This document shows positions 36,679 to 45,757 of a stretch of 64,000 bases of DNA, piece by piece. This stretch comes from Paenibacillus alvei DSM 29 (lineage in GTDB: Bacteria > Bacillota > Bacilli > Paenibacillales > Paenibacillaceae): positions 310,001 through 374,000 of the forward strand of contig NZ_AMBZ01000007.1 of the NCBI RefSeq assembly GCF_000293805.1, in the 5' to 3' direction. The translations under genes and the position numbers were made by a program. Positions within the stretch are counted from its first letter, which is position 1, and each line of letters starts with the position of its first letter. The notes under the pieces are model-generated. The model was not told the DNA's origin. It saw only the letters and a list, made by a program, of their open reading frames with translations, and ran no database searches.

Positions 36679-38152
36679 TTGGAAAATTATGATTATGACT
36701 TGCAATCGATTCAGGAAACGCGGGACTTGGCCCGTGCAGGAAAAGCGGCCGCCGATGTCCTTGCCGGCTACGATGCTGAACAGATTGACAGAATTGTACA
36801 AAACATGGTACGGACAGCGGAGGTCAACGCCGCTGAACTGGCTGCACTGGCAGTAGAGGAAACCGGATTTGGCAAGATTGAGGATAAGATCTTCAAAAAC
36901 CGACTGGCTTCCACGGAGCTGTATGAATCCATTCGGGATACGAAAACGATTGGGGTTATCCGCGAGGACAAGACGAATCAATTAATAGAGATTGCCGAGC
37001 CAGTCGGACTGCTCATGGGTATTATTCCATCAACCAATCCGACATCCACTACGATTTTTAAATCGATCATTGCGATAAAGGCTCGCAATGGAATCATCTT
37101 TTCGCCGCATCCTTCGGCAAAGAAATCTATCATGCGGGCCGCGGAATTGATGCACGCCGCCGCTGTCGAGGCAGGGGCTCCCGAAGGAATCATTGGCTGC
37201 GTTACCAAGCCTTCGATGCCGGCGACGCAGGAACTGATGAAGTGCGATGAAATCGCCATGATTATCGCAACGGGCGGCTCGGCAATGGTGAAGTCCGCCT
37301 ACAGTGCGGGTAAGCCGGCGTTGGGAGTCGGGCCGGGCAATGTACCAGCCTACATTGAGCGTACCGCTGATATTCCAAAGGCGGTAGCAAATATCATTGC
37401 CAGCAAAAACCTTCGATTACGGTACAATCTGCGCCTCTGAACAGGCTGTTATCGTGGAGGAGTGTATCCGTTCTCAGGTGATCGCAGAGTTTGAGCGTCA
37501 GGGCGGTTACTTTATGAATCAGGAGGAAACTGCTAAAGTCGCAGCAAAGTTGTTTGTAAAAGGCCATGCCATGAATTCAAGACTGGTGGGACGTTCACCT
37601 CAGGTGATCGCGGAAGCGGCCGGCATTCAAATTCCTGCAGGGGTCAAGGTGCTATTAGGCGAACAGCAGGGCGTGGGAGAGAAATTCCCGCTTTCCTATG
37701 AGAAGCTTACTACCGTATTGGCGTTTTACACCGTACAGGACTGGCATGAGGCTTGCGATCTAAGTGTTGGACTGCTGCGTAATGGAGGAATAGGCCATAG
37801 CTTCTCCATCCATACGCAGAATCATGATATGGTCATGGAATTTGCGCAAAAACCTGTGTTCCGCATTTTGGTGAATACAGGCTCCACTCAGGGTGGTGTG
37901 GGCGCAAGCACCGGACTTGCCCCGGCCTTCACTTTGGGATGTGGAACCTGGGGGGGCAGCGCCACTTCAGATAATGTGGGACCACAGCACTTGATTAATA
38001 TCAAGCGTGTGGCTTACGGCATTAAGGACTGTACGGCACAAACCCCCTACTCTGTTCCAACTCCGCAGTTGCCAAAGCAACAGGACGATGCGCTGCTGTT
38101 GAATCTAGTCGATGAGCTGATGTCCATTTTGCAGAAAAGCGGTGACAGCTAG
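36679..38152 (+). CDS. cutB: CoA-acylating aldehyde dehydrogenase of the microcompartment, frameshifted
   Basis: About 490 residues when joined. It oxidises acetaldehyde to acetyl-CoA. Motifs: PVGLLMGIIPSTNPTSTTIF, ATGGSAMVKSAYSAGKPALG (NAD site), the catalytic Cys in TFDYGTICASEQA, and the glycine-rich end. The A5 run at 37405-37409 has one base too many, just before the catalytic Cys; removing it gives IASKTFDYGTICASEQ. A C-terminal amphipathic helix (LLLNLVDELMSILQK) resembles a targeting peptide. I prefer the TTG at 36679 (GGAGG 9 nt upstream) to the ATG at 36670, which abuts the ribosome site. Confidence 0.85.
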
Positions 38153-38799
38153 TGGGGAACTATGATCAAGTACTTTCTTTGTTAATGGAGGTTGTATCCG
38201 GTGCTGGTAAGGCGGAGGAGGAGCCGCGCTCCATCCCTTTAGGGATTTCGAATCGCCATGTGCATCTTTCTCAGGCTGATGTGGAGACGCTCTTCGGATC
38301 CGGATATACGCTATCCAAAATGCGTGATTTGTCCCAACCCGGACAGTATGCATGTAATGAGACCGTTACGGTCTGCGGGCCCAAGGGGGCCATCGAAAAA
38401 GTACGGGTTCTCGGTCCAGTGCGGAAACAGACCCAGGTAGAAATTATGCGGGGAGACTGTTTTAAGTTGGGCGTGAAAGCTCCAGTGCGCTTGTCCGGGG
38501 AGCTTGAAGGCACACCGGGCGTCACGTTGGTCGGGCCGAAGGGAAGCGTATATAGTTCCTGCGGCTTGATGGTTGCACAGCGCCACATTCATATGACGCC
38601 TGATGATGCCCTTTTCTTTGGCGTAATCGATGGAGAAATGGTCAGTATTCAATTTGATGGACTCCGGGGCGGAGGGTACAATCAGGTCGCAATCAGAGTT
38701 AGCAGTGACGCTGCTCTCGACTGTCATATCGACGTTGAAGAGGCCAACGCGATGGATTTAACATCGGCGTCTGTTGTTAAAATCATTAAAAATCGTTAG
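38152..38799 (+). CDS. pduL: Phosphate propanoyl/acetyltransferase PduL
   Basis: 215 residues with two PduL domains. The Zn-binding histidines lie in GISNRHVHLSQ and AQRHIHMTPDD. It converts acetyl-CoA and phosphate to acetyl phosphate and recycles CoA inside the shell. The N-terminus (YDQVLSLLMEVVSG) is an amphipathic helix like known encapsulation peptides. It starts at a GTG overlapping the TAG of the previous gene by one base. No acetate kinase of AckA/PduW type was seen nearby. Confidence 0.9.
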   Translation: MGNYDQVLSLLMEVVSGAGKAEEEPRSIPLGISNRHVHLSQADVETLFGSGYTLSKMRDLSQPGQYACNETVTVCGPKGAIEKVRVLGPVRKQTQVEIMRGDCFKLGVKAPVRLSGELEGTPGVTLVGPKGSVYSSCGLMVAQRHIHMTPDDALFFGVIDGEMVSIQFDGLRGGGYNQVAIRVSSDAALDCHIDVEEANAMDLTSASVVKIIKNR

Positions 38800-38811
38800 G
38801 AGGAAATGAAC

Positions 38812-39093
38812 ATGAGATCAGAAGCTCTTGGTTTGGTTGAAACAAAAGGTTTGGTAGGTTCTATCGAGGCAGCGGACGCTATGGTCAAAGCGGCCAATGT
38901 CACTCTAATCGGCAAAGAGATGGTAGGCGGCGGACTTGTTACCGTTATGGTACGGGGCGATGTAGGAGCGGTGAAGGCGGCGACAGACGCCGGTGCCGCA
39001 GCTGCGAAAAATGTAGGGGAACTCGTGTCGGTACATGTGATTCCTCGTCCCCACAGCGAAGTGGAGAATATCCTTCCGGCTGCTAAGGCATAA
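38812..39093 (+). CDS. Microcompartment shell protein, BMC-H (major type, copy 1)
   Basis: 93 residues, canonical PduA/EutM-like [78 protein letters not shown]. Nearly identical to the gene at 39302. I choose the ATG at 38812, 8 nt after AGGAGG, over the ATG at 38806, which is only 2 nt after it. Confidence 0.9.
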   Translation: MRSEALGLVETKGLVGSIEAADAMVKAANVTLIGKEMVGGGLVTVMVRGDVGAVKAATDAGAAAAKNVGELVSVHVIPRPHSEVENILPAAKA

Positions 39094-39116
39094 TTCAAAA
39101 AATTATTAACTAAGTC

Positions 39117-39284
39117 TATGCTTCCGAAGCAGTTTTGTTCGGAGCTAGCGCTTGATTCTCACAAAACTAGGCCTATGCTTCCGAAGCAAGTTTTGTTCGG
39201 AGCTAGCGCTTGATTCTCACAAAACTAGGCCTATGCTTCCGAAGTAAGTTTTGTTCGGAGCTAGCGCTTGATTCTCACAAAACT
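39117..39284 (+). repeat. Three tandem 57-58 bp intergenic repeats
   Basis: Units start at 39117, 39174 and 39232, each beginning TATGCTTCCGAAG and ending ACAAAACT. Inside each, AGTTTTG pairs with CAAAACT across TTCGGAGCTAGCGCTTGATT, and AGCTAGCGCT is itself a palindrome. The copies differ by only a few bases. The array fills the gap between two near-identical shell genes. Related single copies occur at 32171 and, more loosely, at 28353. There are no unique spacers, so it is not CRISPR. Confidence 0.8.
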
Positions 39285-39301
39285 TTTAGGAGGAATGTAA
39301 C

Positions 39302-39583
39302 ATGAAATCAGAAGCATTGGGTTTAATTGAAACAAAAGGTCTGGTAGGTTCTATCGAAGCAGCGGACGCTATGGTCAAAGCGGCCAATGTCGCCTTGATC
39401 GGCAAAGAGATGGTAGGCGGCGGACTTGTCACCGTAATGGTACGTGGCGATGTAGGAGCGGTGAAAGCGGCAACGGACGCTGGTGCTGCAGCCGCACAGC
39501 GTGTAGGGGAACTGATATCCGTACATGTGATTCCTCGCCCTCACAGTGAAGTGGAAAACATTCTTCCCGGTGCTAAGCTATAA
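39302..39583 (+). CDS. Microcompartment shell protein, BMC-H (major type, copy 2)
   Basis: 93 residues, differing from copy 1 (38812) at only about six to eight positions (for example NVALIG for NVTLIG, AAQRVG for AAKNVG). Same KEMVGGG pore loop. AGGAGG precedes the ATG. Recent duplication, perhaps to raise the dose of the major hexamer. Last gene of the operon, followed by a terminator. Confidence 0.9.
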   Translation: MKSEALGLIETKGLVGSIEAADAMVKAANVALIGKEMVGGGLVTVMVRGDVGAVKAATDAGAAAAQRVGELISVHVIPRPHSEVENILPGAKL

Positions 39584-39601
39584 TTTATATTGATATTCTG
39601 C

Positions 39602-39641
39602 AAAGGGCCAAAACTCGGTAAAACTGGTTTTGGCCTTTTTA
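39602..39641 (+). terminator. Terminator of the cut microcompartment operon
   Basis: GGCCAAAAC and GTTTTGGCC form a 9-bp stem with A and T flanks (AAAG before, T5 after). Confidence 0.8.
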
Positions 39642-39836
39642 TTTTTGTCTGCAACAATCCGCTTGTCGAAAGCTTGTCGGAGTAGTCTTTTTTCTATAAA
39701 TAAGGATTTGAGGAGGAGGGATGCACTATTTCCAAACAGGTTGAAAATTGCTATAATAGAGATGATATATTGTGAAAAATTTAGCATGCAATGTTTATTT
39801 TCCCGTTCATTTTCGGTGAAAGGGTGCAACGAGATT

Positions 39837-41015
39837 ATGCTGAAAACCAATAGCCCGATCGCAACCAAAGTATACGCACGATACAGCGGCATTCTGTCTC
39901 TTTCTAAGTTCTCGCTGCTGCTGCACGATAACAATGGAGACGTGTTGCTTGAGTTCAATCCGTCTCCTGATTTCTGCAGGCATATTTGTTGGGAGAATCC
40001 TACGCGACCTTGCGCGGATTATTTGAAGCGCTTTAATACCGGTGAACAGGGGCGATTTGTTTGCTGTTACGGTCTGGAGAATATTTTGCTGCCCATTAAG
40101 ATCAAAGATGAAGTTGTTGGCTTCATCTCGGGGATGCAGGCGTATTCCCAGGAGAGGGAGTTTCAGAAGTACCTGATTAATACGGCGGAATTGGCCGAAA
40201 TGAAGGGGCTGGATTTGGAGGTTGTAGCGAAGGCGATATCGGCTTTTCCAACCATTGATCAGGATAAAGCAGATATTCATGAGCAGCTTTGCCATCATAT
40301 CGCAAGGAATATTGCGCTCGACATCGCCGAAAGCGCGCAGGACAACACAGGAATTATCAATCGTCTGTCTGCGGAAAAAGAAATACTGGAGAAGAAAGTA
40401 ATTGACTTAGAAGCAAAAAACATGTCTCTCGTCATCAATCCACATTTTCTTTTCAATACTTTGAATTCCATTGCCCGCATCGCCTATTTCGAACACTCCC
40501 ATACGACGGAGGAATTGATTTATTGCCTGTCCGACTTGCTGCGATACAATGTTAAGCAGGATGATCAGCTTCATACCATCGCAGCCGAAATGGATAACAT
40601 TGAGAAGTATTTGTATATACAAAAGGCACGCTTCAAAAATCGCCTGCAGTATGAAATCATTGTTCCTAATGAATTAAAGGCTTATCGCATTCCTAATTTG
40701 GTGATTCAGCCTATTGTGGAAAATGCAGTCATTCATGGAATTACCCCTAAGCGGGACGGGGGTACCGTTCGTCTGATTGCCGAAAAGTACAGAAATGATA
40801 TCACCATTTCTGTTATAGACAACGGTAATGGGTTCTCGCCGGAGGTACTAAAGCTCATTCATCAGCCGGGCAGCAAGATCGGCGTGGGCTTCCGGAGCAC
40901 CGATAGCCGTTTAAAGCGTTATTTCGGAGAAGAGTATGGGTTATCGATCGTGAAATCCGATTACAGCGGGAGCACGGTTAACATCCGCATCCCCACCCAA
41001 CCAATTGCGAGGTGA
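39837..41015 (+). CDS. Soluble sensor histidine kinase with PocR-type ligand domain
   Basis: 392 residues, no membrane helices. Residues 1-165 form a PocR-like sensory domain with paired cysteines (FCRHICWENPTRPCADYLKR, FVCCYGLENILLPI, VGFISG). A short coiled coil (NRLSAEKEILEKKVIDLEAK) follows, then a LytS/YesM-type kinase core with the phospho-His in LVINPHFLFNTLNSIARIA and an ATPase domain (VENAVIHGI, DNGNGFS). It probably senses choline or a derivative in the cytoplasm and phosphorylates the regulator at 41020. I start at the ATG at 39837; upstream codons overlap the operon terminator. Confidence 0.78.
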   Translation: MLKTNSPIATKVYARYSGILSLSKFSLLLHDNNGDVLLEFNPSPDFCRHICWENPTRPCADYLKRFNTGEQGRFVCCYGLENILLPIKIKDEVVGFISGMQAYSQEREFQKYLINTAELAEMKGLDLEVVAKAISAFPTIDQDKADIHEQLCHHIARNIALDIAESAQDNTGIINRLSAEKEILEKKVIDLEAKNMSLVINPHFLFNTLNSIARIAYFEHSHTTEELIYCLSDLLRYNVKQDDQLHTIAAEMDNIEKYLYIQKARFKNRLQYEIIVPNELKAYRIPNLVIQPIVENAVIHGITPKRDGGTVRLIAEKYRNDITISVIDNGNGFSPEVLKLIHQPGSKIGVGFRSTDSRLKRYFGEEYGLSIVKSDYSGSTVNIRIPTQPIAR

Positions 41016-41019
41016 TGCA

Positions 41020-41788
41020 ATGAGCGTAGTTATGTTTGTTGAAGATGAACCGATAGAACTGGAGTTTCTTCAATCCATCGCGCAGGAAATTCTGGGTGCT
41101 GAAGATAAGCTGCTTATTTGCGATACGGGTATGCAAGCGATTAAGCTCGCCAAACAATATCGGCCGGATATTATTTTTATGGACATCATGCTGCCTGAAA
41201 TGGATGGAATATCCTCGTTGCAGGAAATTCGCCGCTTTCTCCCTGACGCATGCGTGACGATTTTGTCTGCCAGTTCGGATTTCTCCTATGCACAGGCGGC
41301 AATCAGTCTGCAGGTACATGAATATTTGCTTAAGCCGGTCAAGCCGGAAAAATTGCGGCAAATGATCCGTAAGGGGCTGGATAAGGCCGCTCAATCAGAA
41401 GAAAAGTGTTTGACAGAAACTTATCAGATTCAATCGGCTCAAGAATGTCAGCGCTTTATTAAAGAAGCCGTCGATTATATTCAGCAGAATTACAAAGATA
41501 AGCTGACCTTGCAAATGGTGGCGAGTCATGTGTATATGAATGCCCAATATTTTTAGCCGTATTTTCAAAAGGGAGCTCGGCGTTACTTATACGGATTATG
41601 TGAACAAGCTCAAGATTGTACATGCCTGCAAGCTGCTTGAGACTACTGGGTATCCCGCCTATCGCATCTCCACAGAATGCGGCTTTACCGATCCATCTTA
41701 TTTCAACCGGGTATTCTACAAGCAAATGAATATGACGCCGAAGGAATATAAAAAAAGCGTTCTTGCCGAAAGAAAAAACACGAAATAG
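41020..41788 (+). CDS. AraC-type response regulator, frameshifted
   Basis: About 255 residues when joined. The receiver domain has VEDEP, the phospho-Asp in IIFMDIMLPEMDGISS, TILSASSD and LLKPVKPEK. Its C-terminal AraC HTH is split by one extra T in the T5 run at 41550-41554 (YMNAQYF-SRIFKRELGVTYTD when corrected), then CGFTDPSYFNRVFYKQMNMT. It starts at an ATG 4 nt after the kinase stop with GAGGTGA. With the kinase it should control the cut operon and transporter. As written, the DNA-binding domain would be lost. Confidence 0.8.
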
Positions 41789-41797
41789 AGTTCCTAA

Positions 41798-41830
41798 AGT
41801 CTCCCCCGATTATGGTGGGAGACTTTTTTG
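41798..41830 (+). terminator. Rho-independent terminator
   Basis: AGTCTCCC and GGGAGACT arms with a T6 tail after the response regulator gene. Confidence 0.8.
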
Positions 41831-41847
41831 TTGGCTTTATCGTCCTA

Positions 41848-41870
41848 AAAGTACGAATAGTACCAGAATG
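41848..41870 (+). promoter_or_regulatory. Candidate regulator site before the DMT transporter
   Basis: AAAGTACGAATAGTACCAGA followed by ATG contains GTACCAGAATG, shared with the inverted repeat at 26319. A TATACA at 41937-41942 could be the -10. That would place the transcript start near 41950 and explains why the coding start should be at 41990 and not at the ATG at 41879. Confidence 0.35.
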
Positions 41871-41989
41871 GAGAAAAAATGATTCAGGAAGTCCAACAAG
41901 AGGTACGGTTAGTAACAGGCGCAATGGTCTCTTTGCTATACAATGAAGATACATCTACGAAGATAAATCTACTTAACAGAGGTGTATGG

Positions 41990-43000
41990 ATGATGAAGGA
42001 AACAGTGGCAGCTCCCGCGGCTACGGCCGGCATGCTGAAACAAAAGATGAACAGTCGTTTCCGAAGAAATGGAATCGTTTACGGACTGATTTCCGGGTTA
42101 ACGTTCGGCCTTTACAGTACCGTTGTAGCCCTGGCCATGATGAAGGAACCTTTTCTGGGGATTATAGGAGCGTTTGCGGCACCCATAGTGGCATCGGCGA
42201 TTAATGATGCTTTGGCGGCGATCTGGCTTCTGATCTGGAACATAAAGAAAGGAAAGATCAAAGAAATCGGCCGCAGTCTGGTAACGATACCCGGATTGAT
42301 GGTCGCGATTGCCGCGGTGTTTGGCGGCCCGATCGCCAACGGGGCCTATCTGGTTGGGATTGATATGGCTGGAGCGGCGGCTATCCCTATTTCGGCGCTT
42401 TGTCCGATGTTTGGTGCTATTTTCGCGCGAATGTTTCTGAAGCAGAAGATTGATAAACGGGTGGCCGTCGGCATGTTCATCTGTGTTATCGGAGCGGCGC
42501 TCATCTCCTATGTCAAGCCTGAAGGCGGCGTGGAGAATTTCACATTGGGCATTGTTTTTGCTCTGGTAGCCGCGCTTGGCTGGGGACTGGAAGGTGTATT
42601 TGCCACTTTCGGGATGTCCATGCTGGATTCTAATATCGCCATTACCATTCGCGAGGGTGTTTCTGGAATCGTTTACATTGCCGTGCTAGTGCCTATTTTC
42701 GGGGCAACGGATCTCTTTGCTTCCGCGCTTGGATCCGTATCACCAATGCTCATTATCGCGGCTGCAGCCTTGTTTACGGCTATTTCTTTCCTGACTTGGT
42801 ATATGGCCAACAATATGGTTGGCGTTGCTGTCGGAATGTCGCTCAACATTACCTATGTGCTGTGGGGGGTTGTTTTTGCTGCTATCTTCCTCGGTGATGC
42901 GCTAACTCCTACAGTAATTGCCGGTGCAATTATCATTACAATTGGAGCGCTTTTAGTTTCGATGAATCCAATGGATCTGTTCAAAAAGAAGGAGGCGTAA
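41990..43000 (+). CDS. DMT-superfamily (EamA/LicB-like) transporter
   Basis: 336 residues with ten hydrophobic helices in two five-helix EamA repeats (GIVYGLISGLTFGLYSTVVA; later LGIVFALVAALGWGLEGVFA). Glycine-rich ends such as LNITYVLWGVVFAAIFLGDA are typical. LicB, the pneumococcal choline transporter, belongs to this superfamily, and the position after the cut locus suggests choline uptake or trimethylamine/ethanolamine export. AGAGGTG lies before the ATG at 41990; an upstream ATG at 41879 would add 37 non-hydrophobic residues and lies before the likely promoter. Confidence 0.78.
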   Translation: MMKETVAAPAATAGMLKQKMNSRFRRNGIVYGLISGLTFGLYSTVVALAMMKEPFLGIIGAFAAPIVASAINDALAAIWLLIWNIKKGKIKEIGRSLVTIPGLMVAIAAVFGGPIANGAYLVGIDMAGAAAIPISALCPMFGAIFARMFLKQKIDKRVAVGMFICVIGAALISYVKPEGGVENFTLGIVFALVAALGWGLEGVFATFGMSMLDSNIAITIREGVSGIVYIAVLVPIFGATDLFASALGSVSPMLIIAAAALFTAISFLTWYMANNMVGVAVGMSLNITYVLWGVVFAAIFLGDALTPTVIAGAIIITIGALLVSMNPMDLFKKKEA

Positions 43001-43004
43001 GCAA

Positions 43005-43292
43005 ATGCCATTGTTGCCGATTCGCTCCCGGGTGCTGCTTTTCATGTCCACTGTGCAGCAGGCAAATATTGATGATGCGATGGACGCTTTGAAAAGCGAA
43101 TACGGTGGAGAACGTCAATTTACAAGAGCAAACTTTCTGGATCATATGCTGTCGTTGCAGGCAAACGGACTGATTGACGAGATCCAGTACGAGCTGGATG
43201 CTAACGGGGAATTATGTATGTACTATGCAATCAACGATGAGGGTATTCATACGATCAATAAATACTTGCCTAAAAAGTGGACGCAAAAATAA
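43005..43292 (+). CDS. Small unknown protein with winged-helix look
   Basis: 95 residues. Helical start (QQANIDDAMDALKSEYGG, FTRANFLDHMLSLQANGLID) followed by a beta-hairpin (IQYELDANGELCMYYAINDE) and a helix. The helix-helix-hairpin order resembles a winged-helix fold, but no family is recognised. It starts 4 bp after the transporter stop with AAGGAGG, so it is translationally coupled and may be a local regulator or partner. Confidence 0.6.
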   Translation: MPLLPIRSRVLLFMSTVQQANIDDAMDALKSEYGGERQFTRANFLDHMLSLQANGLIDEIQYELDANGELCMYYAINDEGIHTINKYLPKKWTQK

Positions 43293-43338
43293 GAACAATC
43301 TCATACAACCCAGCCTTAGGCCGGGTTCAGATTAAAGA

Positions 43339-43378
43339 CGAACTCCCGTAAACTACTTTACCGCGGGAGTTCTTTATG
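43339..43378 (+). terminator. Rho-independent terminator
   Basis: GAACTCCCG and CGGGAGTTC arms with a 15-nt loop, followed by TTTAT. Confidence 0.65.
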
Positions 43379-43515
43379 TTTTGTAGTCCTTGACTCGCTC
43401 TATTGTCTCTTATTGCTATAAAGGTGCTTATTTAATATGTTTCGACAAAGGGTTGCAGTGGAACATTTATACAGTTTTTACTGTAACGTGCATTATACTC
43501 TCTGAGTGAGATCAT

Positions 43516-43674
43516 ATGCGTGAGGTGAACAATCATTGTTCGATAGAGAATAAAATAAACGTATTGAGAAAGAAATTAACGGAGATCGTTGAAAATAAGG
43601 GGGAATTTACGGACCAAGAAGTGGTTCTGATCAGTCAGCAACTGGATAGATATATCGGTATTTTACTGGACTGA
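43516..43674 (+). CDS. Spo0E-family aspartyl-phosphate phosphatase
   Basis: 52 residues: a short helix-loop-helix protein ending with VVLISQQLDRYIGILLD, the Spo0E signature S-Q-x-L-D-x-x-I. The first helix is CSIENKINVLRKKLTEIVEN. These proteins dephosphorylate Spo0A-P and hold back sporulation. The ATG at 43516 has a modest GAGTGAG site; a GTG at 43525 is also possible. It stands alone between the cut region and the YesM/YesN pair. The rest of 43675-43936 holds a TATAAT at 43800 and no gene. Confidence 0.75.
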   Translation: MREVNNHCSIENKINVLRKKLTEIVENKGEFTDQEVVLISQQLDRYIGILLD

Positions 43675-43936
43675 GGTTGTTTCATTTCTTCTGGAATCGC
43701 TTGAAATTGTAAAAATGGATGTAGTGGTGGAATCTCGCCCATGAGCTGCTCATGGGAAGATACTTGATGTAATGTATCAAATATAGTTAAATAATGTATT
43801 ATAATCGAATTTTTTGGAATGACATAAATAACATCTTAGCTCCTTGAATTTTGAATCATGGTCGATTTTTTTCTACTTATCTGCTATATCGATTAGCCTG
43901 ATCCAGTTAAACAGAAGTTTTGAAGGGGCGAAGTAC

Positions 43937-45749
43937 GTGCGAAAAATACTTACTAGATTTATACCCCAAATGAGTGTTACCTACAAACTTCTTTTCCTGT
44001 TTTTAATTATTATAAGCCCTGTTTTTATTCTTTCCTATTATGGAAACTTGGCAGCAGAGCACATATTGAAGAAAACCGTCACGAACGCCTATCTGGAATT
44101 AAACAAACAGAACTTATACCTTGTAAATCGGGATATGGACTCCATTGATCTAATGACCAAGACCATTATTCAAAATCCCCTTACACAGCAAATGATTCCG
44201 AGCGGCACCGAATCCATTCTTGAACGGGTAAGTAAATATGAAGCGTTGGACAAACTGCTCAAAAGTTACTCGATTGGCGTAAATGGGGGAGAAGCGGTTT
44301 ACTTTTCCCTTTATGTTTATGATCCTGCCGACTACTATTCGTTTGCTCCAAAAGTTCGGATCGCTCCACAATCCGGTGTATATTTTTGACGGAGCAAGAT
44401 AAGCCCGATTGGTTTCTGGAAGCAGTTCAGATGCAAGGGAAGGGTCGTCTGAAAGTCATTGATAGTATGAACTCTCCTCCCCAATCAAAAACATTAAGCT
44501 ATGTCCGAGCTGTCAATAATGTGTCCCAGGCAAATGGTATGATTGGCGTACTCGTAGTCACTAAACTTGAAAAAATGATTCAAAACGATTTCAGCACGGT
44601 TTCTTTGCCGCAAGGAGAAATCTTCTTGACAGACTGGTTCAATCAGATTTTCGCCTCAACAGCGGAAGGAATCGGAACCATATTGAGACTACCGGACGAA
44701 GCGAAAGAAGTAGAGCAAAAAGATGGCTTTATGGATATCGTCCATTCGGGTCACATCTATGTCATTAATTATAGCTATCATCTTCAGCAAAAACTCGTCT
44801 ATCGAATACCGCTTCATTCCTTACTCCAGCAGCAGAGCCAACTCAAACAGATTATTCAGCTTATTTCGATCGTTTACGCTTTACTCGTTTTTGCGGCCTT
44901 CATCTATTTTTGGAGATCGTTGATGAAGCCGATGCAGAAATTGTCCCGTTTCATCCGAAGTTACATACCGGGAAAACAAGTAGTCAGATCGAGCGATGAG
45001 AACAGAAATGATGAATTGGGTGTGCTGATTACGTCCGTATACGATATGGCTAACCGTTTAAATCATCTTATGAACGATAAATATCAATATGAAATTAAGA
45101 AAAGGGAAACGCAGCTGCAAATTTTGTACCAACAAATTAATCCGCATTTATTGTACAACACGCTGGAGAGCATCCACTGGAAAAGCATGTTGGAAGGAAG
45201 CACGCAATCTGCCGAGATGATTAAAGACTTGGCCAAATTAATGAAAATCGGATTAAGCAGAGGGAGAGAATTAATAACCATTGAAGAGGAGTTGCAGCAT
45301 GCTGCTGCGTACATTAACTTGCAGCAGCGCAGGTACGAGCTTCGATTTCGGGTTATGTGGAATATAGCCGATGAGGTACGCCAATTGCAGATTCCGAAGA
45401 TTATCCTTCAGCCGTTAATTGAAAACGCCATTATTCATGGAGTGAAAAATATGGAGGATGACGGTGAAATCGTTATTTCAGCCGACATACATGACGATAT
45501 TGTGATTATCCGTATAGAGGATAATGGATATAAAGTTGTCGACTATGAAGAAATTCACCGGTTGTTGAACATGGAGATGGAAGTGCCTTCTTTCGGTTAT
45601 GGGATACGCAACATTCAGCAAAGGATTAAACTGCACTTTGGCTGCTCCTATGGGATTAGCTATAGCAAAAAAAGCAACAGGGGACGATTGTCACCGTTAC
45701 GCTGCCTATAAGCGAAACTGCTTCTCGGACACAATTACTTACGGGGTGA
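43937..45749 (+). CDS. YesM-type membrane sensor histidine kinase, two frameshifts
   Basis: About 603 residues when joined. An N-terminal membrane helix (LLFLFLIIISPVFILSYYG), an extracellular dCache-like region, a second helix (IQLISIVYALLVFAAFIYFW), HAMP, then the phospho-His in YQQINPHLLYNTLESIHW and the ATPase domain (LIENAIIHGVKN, FGYGIRNIQQRI). One T is missing in the T5 run at 44383-44387. One G is missing in the G4 run at 45680-45683; restoring it gives GTIVTVTLPIS and a natural end at 45749. The start is the GTG at 43937 with GAAGGGGCG. It senses extracellular sugars for the regulator at 45758. Confidence 0.82.
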
Positions 45750-45757
45750 TTCGTTAC

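Noticed and set aside
39117-39284. CRISPR-like array
   Set aside because: The units abut one another with no unique spacers, each contains its own hairpin, and no cas genes are near.
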